Source: Treponema sp. (GTDB lineage: Bacteria; Spirochaetota; Spirochaetia; Treponematales; Breznakiellaceae). From it: a stretch of DNA of 12,569 nucleotides. The position numbers and the translations under genes are program-made. Shown here piece after piece: positions 7,644 through 12,569 of the stretch (the stretch's first letter is position 1; each line of letters opens with the position of its first letter). The stretch is from positions 1 through 12,569 of the forward strand of contig JAISTO010000090.1 of the NCBI GenBank assembly GCA_031272575.1. Reading direction: 5' to 3'. A model generated the notes under the pieces. The model worked only from the letters and a program-made list of their open reading frames with translations. It was not told where the DNA came from and did no database searches.

Positions 7644-7672
7644 AGTATAGGGGATAGGGGGGAAAGTGTCAA
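7644..7672 (-). promoter_or_regulatory. Sigma-70-type promoter of kduID
   Basis: On the minus strand TTGACA (7672-7667), a 17-nt spacer and TATACT (7649-7644). The expected start of transcription falls near 7637, at the AAGGAG ribosome site, so the leader would be only about 12 nt. The spacer contains C6 four bases after the -35, as in the acyl-CoA ligase promoter. No operator is obvious. Confidence 0.8.
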
Positions 7673-7693
7673 GGGGCTTCGCGCCCCGCCCCC

Positions 7694-7722
7694 TTCCCCT
7701 TTTTGCGCGTTTCCGCTATACT
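7694..7722 (+). promoter_or_regulatory. Promoter of the DUF503 gene
   Basis: TATACT (7717-7722) is a clear -10, ending 7 nt before ATG 7730. The -35 is poor (TTCCCC at 7694-7699 with a 17-nt spacer). The geometry leaves no leader and no Shine-Dalgarno is present. It is divergent from the kduID promoter, with 104 bp between the two start codons. Confidence 0.5.
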
Positions 7723-7729
7723 ACCCGCG

Positions 7730-8017
7730 ATGATCGTTTCCATGATCAAATTGATAGCGGAAATTCCCGGCGCGGATAGTCTGAAGGCGAAGCGGCGGGT
7801 GGTGCTGTCAATAAAGGACAAGATGCGGCGGCGTTTTCATATCAGCGCGGCGGAGGTCGATTTGCATGACGCGCTTGCGTTCACCGAGATCGGGGGCGCG
7901 CTCGTCTCCAACTCGGCGGCCTTCGGCGAGGCGGTGCTGCAAAAGGCCTTTGAGGCGATCGAGAGCGAAAGTCCTATCCGCGTTCAGGATGTGCGCATTC
8001 ACTCGGAAGAATTTTAA
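7730..8017 (+). CDS. DUF503 family protein
   Basis: Protein of 95 residues with the DUF503 pattern: a short beta strand, then IPGADSLKAKRRVV (13-26), a second strand and helix around RRRFHISAAEVD, and a C-terminal VQDVRIHSEEF. The length is typical (about 90-100). The family is small, cytoplasmic and of unproven function; in many bacteria it lies near the ribosome-maturation gene rbfA, but not here. ATG 7730 matches the family start (MIV...); an open frame to 7703 would run through the promoter. The lipoprotein gene begins 14 bp downstream, so the two are probably co-transcribed. Confidence 0.85.
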   Translation: MIVSMIKLIAEIPGADSLKAKRRVVLSIKDKMRRRFHISAAEVDLHDALAFTEIGGALVSNSAAFGEAVLQKAFEAIESESPIRVQDVRIHSEEF

Positions 8018-8031
8018 GGGGCTTGGCAAAG

Positions 8032-8685
8032 ATGACAAAAACACTCACGCGGGCGCCGGCGCTTTTGTGCGCGGCGGCGCTGCTGGCAGGTTGTTTGGGG
8101 GCGCAGGCGGAAGTCACCCTGAAAAAAGACGGTTCCGGTACGGTTACGCTGGAGTACCGCATCGCGAAGGCGCTCGACGAACTCGGCGCATTCGACGGGA
8201 ACGAGCGCTGGCTCTCCGTGCCTGTCGGCAGGGCCGATGTCGAGCGCGGCCTCAAGCGGCTTTCGGGCGTCAGCCTGCGGTCTTTTTCATCCCATCAGGA
8301 TGACAGGGATACCATAGTGAATATGACGCTCCGTTTCGAATCGCCGGCGGCCCTGGCCGCGTTGCTCGACAGCGGCGGGACGAAGGCCGTCTACTCGGAG
8401 GCGGGGGGCGTCCACCAGCTGCTCCTCCGCGTGGCGGAGGAGCAGCCCGCGCCGGATCCGGCGCTGGGGGCCCTCCTCGCGGAAGCCGCCGCTGGCTACT
8501 CACTCGGCTTCACCCTGCATTTGCCTTCCGAGGGGAAACTGCTCGCTTGCGATGCCTCAGGCGGCGCGGCGGCCCTGCCCGAGGGCGCGGCGCTTGTGGG
8601 GCAGGGGCGCACCGTGTCCTTCAATGCCCCCCTCGAGGGCCTTGCCGGCGCAAGCAAGGGCCTGCTTCTCACGGTGGAATGGTAG
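8032..8685 (+). CDS. Predicted lipoprotein of unknown function
   Basis: Protein of 217 residues. It starts with Lys3 and Arg7, a hydrophobic core at 8-19 and lipobox LLAGC with Cys21, so it is probably lipidated and exported. The mature part opens with VTLKKDGSGTVTLEYRI, a pattern like LppM-type domains, and is rich in short beta segments; no catalytic motif is visible. I do not recognise a specific function. ATG 8032 is chosen with AAGGGG (8016-8021) 10 nt upstream, inside the stop region of the DUF503 gene; a TTG at 8023 would sit too close to that site. The next gene, another lipoprotein, starts 8 bp after the stop codon. Confidence 0.75.
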   Translation: MTKTLTRAPALLCAAALLAGCLGAQAEVTLKKDGSGTVTLEYRIAKALDELGAFDGNERWLSVPVGRADVERGLKRLSGVSLRSFSSHQDDRDTIVNMTLRFESPAALAALLDSGGTKAVYSEAGGVHQLLLRVAEEQPAPDPALGALLAEAAAGYSLGFTLHLPSEGKLLACDASGGAAALPEGAALVGQGRTVSFNAPLEGLAGASKGLLLTVEW

Positions 8686-8693
8686 GCGCCGCC

Positions 8694-9911
8694 ATGCAGC
8701 CTGCGCAAAGGGCCGCCTGCCGCGCCATCGCCGCCTGCGGCGTCCTGCTCGTGTTCCACGCCTGCGCGTCCACCTGAACCTCCGAAGACGATCTCAGCGG
8801 CCAGGATTACGACAAGATCATCATTCACTATACGAAGATACTGACGGATGACCCCTGGTATGCCCAGGGCTACCTCATGCGCGGCCGCGTCTACGCGCTG
8901 AAAGGCGAGACGGACAAGGCGCTCGCCGATTTCAACCTCGCCGTCAAACTGGCGCCAGACAACGCCTTTTGCTACAACAACCGGGGCCTCGCGTTCAGCA
9001 GGAAGGGCGAGCACGACAAAGCGATCGCCGATTTCACGGCCTCGCTGCGCCTCAACGCCCATAACGCTGACGTCTACTTTTGGCGCGGCATTGCGTATAC
9101 CGCCAGGCGCAAATATCAGGAGGCCCTGGCCGATTACAACGAGGCCCTGCGTCTGCGGCCGCGCTCCGCGGAGGCCCTGACGAACCGCGGCATCCTCTAC
9201 TGCACGGGGCTGCCGGATTACGCGAAGGCCATCGCGGACTTCGACGAGGCCCTGAGCCTCAACGCGGAGGCCCCTCTGGCGTACCGCTGGCGCGGCTCGG
9301 CTTTTTTCCAGATCGGCGAGTACGACAAGGCGATAGCCGACTACAGCCGCCTGCTCTCCCTCTCATCCGATTCGGCGTGGGGGTATTACCAGCGGGGCCT
9401 CGTCTACGCAAAACAGGGGGCTTTCGACAAGGCCATTGCCGACTACAGCGCGGCGCTGCAAAAGAACCCCGCGTACGCGGAGGCCCTGCTCGCCAGAGGC
9501 GCCGCGTACGGCGAGGTCCAGGGCAACTACGCGGCCGCTCTCGCGGACTTCGACGAGGCCGTGCGGCTCGCCCCATCAAACGCGGCCGCGTACAAGCAGC
9601 GCGCATGGGCCCTGTCGCAAAACGGCCAGGATGCTCAGGCTATCCTCGATTACGGCCAGGCCATCCGGCTCGACGGCAGCGACCCCCTCGCGTATTACCG
9701 GCGGGGCCAGGCCTACGCGCGCCGGGGGGATTACGACCGCGCCATCGCCGATTTCACCCTCTCGCTGCGCCGTGACCCGCGGCAGGCCCTGGTCTACAAA
9801 GACCGAAGCGAAGCCTACGCCAAAAAAGGTGACATCGACAAAGCCCGCGAAGACTGGAACACCGCCCTGCGCATAGACCCGGTCATCGGCAATTACCCGC
9901 CCCCGTTCTAA
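8694..9911 (+). CDS. TPR-repeat lipoprotein interrupted by an in-frame TGA
   Basis: The open frame from ATG 8694 gives a 27-residue leader with Arg6, Arg10, a hydrophobic stretch and the relaxed lipobox VFHAC (Cys24), then TGA at 8775-8777. The same frame continues without another stop to TAA 9909-9911. After the TGA come a half-repeat (DYDKIIIHYTKILTDDPWYA) and ten consecutive tetratricopeptide repeats of about 34 residues, with the typical YxxRGxxYxxxGxxDKAIADF core. TPR arrays are protein-binding scaffolds; partners here are unknown. Leader and repeats clearly belong to one gene of 405 codons. The only later in-frame ATG is at 8877, inside the first repeat and without a signal peptide. The gene is therefore either inactivated by a recent nonsense change, read through, or affected by a sequence error. 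Confidence 0.75.
8775..8777 (+). other. In-frame TGA inside the TPR lipoprotein
   Basis: Codon 28, four codons after the predicted lipidated Cys24. The thiamine kinase, kduI and the NlpC-like gene all end in TGA here, so general reassignment of TGA is not supported. Confidence 0.85.
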
Positions 9912-9929
9912 GGAACCGCTGCCCCCCCC

Positions 9930-9958
9930 TTACCAAGCCCTCCGAATATGCCGATACT
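9930..9958 (+). promoter_or_regulatory. Promoter of the exported gene pair
   Basis: TTACCA (9930-9935), a 17-nt spacer and GATACT (9953-9958); an overlapping TACTAT lies at 9955-9960. The -10 ends 6 nt before ATG 9965, so little or no leader is expected. A run of eight C (9922-9929) directly abuts the -35. Confidence 0.45.
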
Positions 9959-9964
9959 ATCCGT

Positions 9965-11428
9965 ATGGGACCTTTTCCTTTCGCCGCCGCGCTCCGCGCG
10001 AGCTGCCTCCGGGGGCGGGCGCTCCTGGCAGTGGGCCTGAGCCTCGCGGCGCTTTTTCGCTTGGGCGCGGCGGAGCCCCGCGCGGATATACGCCGGGACC
10101 TCGCGCTGCGGGCTATCGAGGACGATCTCCCGCTGCGCGCCGCGCTCCTCGACGAGTGGCTTGTCGCGGAGCCCGCACAGGTTACGAGCCGCGCGGCGGA
10201 AGTGCGCCTTTTGCGGAGCGGCAAGCGGGTGCAGGTGCGGGCGCAGAGCAACCGCATGGAAAAAACCTTTTCCGTCATCCTGGCCCGCGAGTGGAACGGC
10301 CCGCCGGAGACCCTCGCGCTCGTGGTGCGCCGCACCGGCCAGAAGTGGCCCGGGTGGACGCAGGGCTCCTGGGTCTTCACCCGCGCCGTGGACGACGGCC
10401 GCCTTACGCGGGTCCGGTTCTTCCCCCGCACCGATCCCAATATGTACCTCCAGTTCCGGCCCTTCCCCAACGCCGAGGAAAAGAGCGCGCTCGATGTGGT
10501 CGTGTACGGCGCGTACCTCGCGCAGGCCCTCCCGGTCGGGCTCCCCTTCAAAGACCTGCCCGAAACCGCGCTGCCTGACATCCTCGCGCTTTCGGCGCGG
10601 GGTATCCCCCGGCGCTACTTCGAACCAGAGGCCGGCGACAGCCGCGACAAGCGCGCCCTCATCGCGGCTATCCAGAAGCGCCTCCCGCGCTTAACCTACG
10701 TTGACGACGGCGCCCTCGACGAACTGGGGCGTTATGTCCTCATAAAGGACGGGACGCCGCAGAACGGCACGGGCGCGCGCGGCGGCCTCAACTGCTCCGG
10801 ATTCGTCAAGTGGGTAGTTGACGGCATACTCGCGCCCCACACGAACGAGTTTCTTTCCATCGGGCCCCTCAAAGAGCCGGTGCGGCCCCGCGGCTCCTCC
10901 TTCACCGAGCCCTACGAGGCGCTCCGCGAGCCCTTCTTCGGCCTCGACTGGACCCGCCGTCTTGCGGGCGAGGCGGGCAGGCGGCTCCTCTCGCCGGACG
11001 CTGACCGCCTCGAGGCGATCGAGGTACGCGCCTGGCCCTTTCAAAACATCATCATAAGGGATGATGAAACGAACATCGAACAGTATCCGGGTTTTTTGAT
11101 GAACGCGGGCTTCGGCATCGAGGGGCTGCAGCCGCTCCTCTACAGCCTCGCAATCGAGGAGCCTGACTGCATCTATCTCGCGTCCATAAATGACAATCGC
11201 AGCGGCCCCCCGGAGCGGAAGAAGTACCGCGCCTTGACCACGCGCCAGCACTTTCACACCGCGGTGCTTATCCCCTATTTCAACGAGGGGGGAAACTTTC
11301 AGATCGCGGTCTTCGAGAGCGCGGCCGAGACCTATTTCGGCGATTTCAAAAACCGCTATCCGGGCGGTTTCATCAATCTGGTGCGCGTTCCGGTAGACGG
11401 CGCGTTTGCCCCCCCCCTCCCCCAATGA
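9965..11428 (+). CDS. Exported protein with NlpC/P60-like Cys-His motifs
   Basis: Protein of 487 residues with an N-terminal signal sequence (hydrophobic about 19-30, likely cleavage after GAA near 36). Residues 274-283 read GLNCSGFVKW, very like the nucleophile motif (D/N)CSGFV of NlpC/P60 cell-wall peptidases, with Cys277. Residues 427-435 read RQHFHTAVL, placed where the family has its catalytic His before a beta strand, and FESAAE at 450-455 could supply the third polar residue. About 240 residues before the Cys form a separate, unrecognised domain. A divergent envelope cysteine peptidase or amidase is the best inference; the 150-residue gap from Cys to His is longer than usual, so this is not certain. 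No Shine-Dalgarno precedes ATG 9965. The TGA stop overlaps the next start as ATGA. Confidence 0.7.
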   Translation: MGPFPFAAALRASCLRGRALLAVGLSLAALFRLGAAEPRADIRRDLALRAIEDDLPLRAALLDEWLVAEPAQVTSRAAEVRLLRSGKRVQVRAQSNRMEKTFSVILAREWNGPPETLALVVRRTGQKWPGWTQGSWVFTRAVDDGRLTRVRFFPRTDPNMYLQFRPFPNAEEKSALDVVVYGAYLAQALPVGLPFKDLPETALPDILALSARGIPRRYFEPEAGDSRDKRALIAAIQKRLPRLTYVDDGALDELGRYVLIKDGTPQNGTGARGGLNCSGFVKWVVDGILAPHTNEFLSIGPLKEPVRPRGSSFTEPYEALREPFFGLDWTRRLAGEAGRRLLSPDADRLEAIEVRAWPFQNIIIRDDETNIEQYPGFLMNAGFGIEGLQPLLYSLAIEEPDCIYLASINDNRSGPPERKKYRALTTRQHFHTAVLIPYFNEGGNFQIAVFESAAETYFGDFKNRYPGGFINLVRVPVDGAFAPPLPQ

Positions 11429-12348
11429 AAAAAAGCGGCATCTTCAGGCGCCTTGTATTGCCCGCGGCACTGCTCGCGGCGCGGCTCTCCCCCCCCCTCC
11501 CTCCCGCGGTTTTTTCGCTGGAACCTGAATGGGGGGGGGAGGGTGAAAATAGCACATCTCTCGAATTTGTCAAAAACAAGTTGAATGCTAAAAATATCAA
11601 TTTTGAAGAGCATTCGTTTTTCGAAGGTAAGGGTGAAGAAGGGGTCTCGCTCGTCATCGACATGGGGATCGATTTCCCGCATGGGGAGCGGCATACCCGC
11701 GGCGGCCCCTTCCTGGCGTTCGCGCTGCCGCTCTCGTCTTCGCGGGACCTGCTCGAGGCCGCGGTCGTCTGCGTCGAGACCCTGCGGGATAAGGGCTTCG
11801 CGTTCCGGGCCGCCTTCGCGGACAGCGCCCTTAGCCCCGATGACGGCGAGGCGGTCCCCATAGGCTTCCGCGACCTCGCCGAGGACGCGGAGGACCCCTC
11901 CGCCTGGGTGCTCTGCCTCCTTTCGGAGCGCGGCGCGGGGGGCCCCGGCATCTCCTGCGCGTGGAAGGCGGAGGGCCGCAAGGCCCCCTACCGCGTAGTC
12001 AGCGCCCTCCGCGAGGCCGCGCGGCAGTTGAACCAGCCCATCGCGTTTTTGGAGGACAGCCCCGAGGCCCCCCTGCTCGGCTACTTCTTCGGCATGGACA
12101 TCAACGCCGTCGCCATCGCGGCCCTGCCTGAGGCCCTGCCGCGCTTCCTCGAGACCCTCTGGAGCGTTCCGGGCCTTTCCGCCTCGGACCCGGAGCGGAA
12201 CTACCTGCTGCTGCGCCTCTCCGGCGGCCGCATCCTCTTTGTGCGCGAACTCACCTGGGTGCTCGGCGTCCTCGGCCTGGCCGCCGCCCTTTTCGCCGGA
12301 GCCCTCGTGCTGCTGCTGAAACGCCGGCAGAGGCGGCGGCGAAAATAA
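11425..12348 (+). CDS. Exported, C-terminally membrane-anchored protein of unknown function
   Basis: Protein of 307 residues. N-terminal signal sequence (Lys2, Lys3, Arg8, Arg9, then a hydrophobic stretch to about 30), an exported domain, one strong membrane segment at 277-298, and a basic cytoplasmic tail RRQRRRRK. The body (SLEFVKNKL near 45, FLAFALPLS near 96, LLEAAVVCVETL at 109-120) faintly recalls a degenerate M28-type peptidase fold, but no metal ligands can be assigned; treat it as unknown. Translation is coupled to the preceding gene by ATGA at 11425-11428, with a C-rich upstream region and no Shine-Dalgarno. Odd features are two 9-base homopolymers near the 5' end (C at 11489-11497, G at 11531-11539) and a strongly AT-rich patch at 11541-11640. 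Confidence 0.75.
   Translation: MKKSGIFRRLVLPAALLAARLSPPLPPAVFSLEPEWGGEGENSTSLEFVKNKLNAKNINFEEHSFFEGKGEEGVSLVIDMGIDFPHGERHTRGGPFLAFALPLSSSRDLLEAAVVCVETLRDKGFAFRAAFADSALSPDDGEAVPIGFRDLAEDAEDPSAWVLCLLSERGAGGPGISCAWKAEGRKAPYRVVSALREAARQLNQPIAFLEDSPEAPLLGYFFGMDINAVAIAALPEALPRFLETLWSVPGLSASDPERNYLLLRLSGGRILFVRELTWVLGVLGLAAALFAGALVLLLKRRQRRRRK
11541..11640 (+). other. AT-rich coding patch (34% GC)
   Basis: Counting bases gives 34 G+C in 100, against well over 60% on either side. The patch encodes an Asn/Lys/Glu/Phe-rich segment (about residues 40-72) with A/T-ending codons such as AAA, AAT and TTT, unlike the rest of the gene. It begins right after the G9 tract. Confidence 0.8.
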
Positions 12349-12361
12349 AAACGCTGTCCAG

Positions 12362-12495
12362 GCCGCGGAATGACGAGGGGCATCACTGGTGACCCCTCCC
12401 TACCCTCCCCAGAGGGGAGGGTGAGCCGCCTCTCGTGACCCCTCCCTGCCCCACTGTCAACAAGTTAAGAAAAGTGACAATCGTCATTCCGCGGC
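12362..12495. mobile_element. MITE-like element with 15-bp inverted terminal repeats
   Basis: GCCGCGGAATGACGA (12362-12376) and TCGTCATTCCGCGGC (12481-12495) are exact inverted repeats bounding a 134-bp non-coding block. Inside are two 13-bp direct repeats GTGACCCCTCCCT (12389-12401, 12435-12447) and a perfect 9-bp stem hairpin. There is no coding capacity. The right terminus is shared with a REP-like palindrome. No target-site duplication is obvious. Whether it is a MITE or a cluster of palindromic repeats needs genome copies to decide. Confidence 0.5.
12402..12422. terminator. GC-rich hairpin downstream of the exported gene pair
   Basis: ACCCTCCCC and GGGGAGGGT form a perfect 9-bp stem with loop AGA, 54 bp after the stop of the last gene. 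There is no T-run, so intrinsic termination would be weak; it may simply be part of the repeat element. Confidence 0.35.
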
Positions 12496-12508
12496 TTGAC
12501 CGCGGAAT
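12486..12508. repeat. REP-like palindrome, copy A
   Basis: ATTCCGCGG and CCGCGGAAT form a 9-bp stem with loop CTTGA. Together with the flanks CGTC and CT it matches the widespread class of palindromic intergenic repeats of the form GTCATT..CTTGA..AATCT. Confidence 0.7.
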
Positions 12509-12537
12509 CTCTACCAAAATGGCCCTTTTTTCAATAG

Positions 12538-12560
12538 ATTGCCGGGTCAAGCCCGGCAAT
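12538..12560. repeat. REP-like palindrome, copy B, inverted
   Basis: ATTGCCGGG and CCCGGCAAT form a 9-bp stem with loop TCAAG. Its reverse complement has the same layout as copy A (CGTCATT, stem, CTTGA, stem, AATCT), with compensating stem changes. The 29 bp between the two copies include a T-run at 12526-12531 and no gene. Confidence 0.7.
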
Positions 12561-12569
12561 GACGGCCTT

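Noticed and set aside
6046..7733. Long plus-strand open frames opposite kduD and kduI
   Set aside because: Both minus-strand genes are certain; the opposite frames have low-complexity composition and no start signals.
5907..8665. 13-bp identity AGCAAGGGCCTGC at 5907-5919 and 8653-8665
   Set aside because: The flanks are unrelated and one copy is coding; probably chance in GC-rich DNA.
8775..8830. Selenocysteine at the TGA of the TPR lipoprotein
   Set aside because: No convincing SECIS-type hairpin is visible just downstream, and the position after a lipobox in a TPR protein fits no known selenoprotein.
5950..12520. 10-bp identity CTACCAAAAT at 5950-5959 and 12511-12520
   Set aside because: Too short to claim a repeat family without genome-wide data.
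1..12569. CRISPR array, tRNA, rRNA or riboswitch
   Set aside because: No regularly spaced repeats or recognisable RNA gene or aptamer were seen; no thiamine riboswitch precedes the thiamine kinase.

Overview
The window is about 12.6 kb of GC-rich bacterial DNA, by eye 60-65% GC with many G/C homopolymer runs. The closest overall impression is a treponeme-like spirochaete: lipoproteins with relaxed lipoboxes, a KduI/KduD pair of gut-bacterial type, PD-(D/E)XK and AAA-ATPase fragments common in such genomes, and unrecognised exported proteins. That placement is inference; no rRNA or tRNA is present to confirm it.

Layout. 13-845 (+): a small coiled-coil PD-(D/E)XK nuclease-like gene, followed directly by the frameshifted 3' remnant of an ATP-binding-protein gene. 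852-3394 (-): a metallo-beta-lactamase-fold hydrolase overlapping by 10 bp a downstream RNase II/R-family ribonuclease. 3394-3504: a divergent regulatory region built around a 40-bp perfect inverted repeat, with two promoters placed at exactly mirror-image positions. 3504-5153 (+): a fatty-acyl-CoA ligase-type AMP-binding enzyme. 5184-7625 (-): kduI and kduD, coupled by an ATGA overlap behind a textbook sigma-70 promoter, then a thiamine pyrophosphokinase. 7730-9911 (+): a DUF503 protein, a small lipoprotein, and a ten-repeat TPR lipoprotein whose frame is broken by a TGA just after the signal peptide. 9965-12348 (+): two coupled exported proteins, one with NlpC/P60-like Cys and His motifs and one with a C-terminal membrane anchor. 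12349-12569: non-coding DNA with a MITE-like element and REP-like palindromes.

How the genes work together. KduI and KduD are consecutive steps of hexuronate (pectin/glycosaminoglycan-derived) catabolism leading to 2-keto-3-deoxygluconate. The hydrolase and ribonuclease are co-translated but have no obvious shared pathway. The two exported proteins at the right end look like a functional pair at the cell envelope.

The points most worth a second look are the mirror-symmetric divergent promoter, the cluster of three 9-base G/C tracts with an adjacent AT-rich patch in the last gene pair, the interrupted TPR lipoprotein, repeated promoter placement that implies leaderless mRNAs, and the inverted-repeat element at the right edge.
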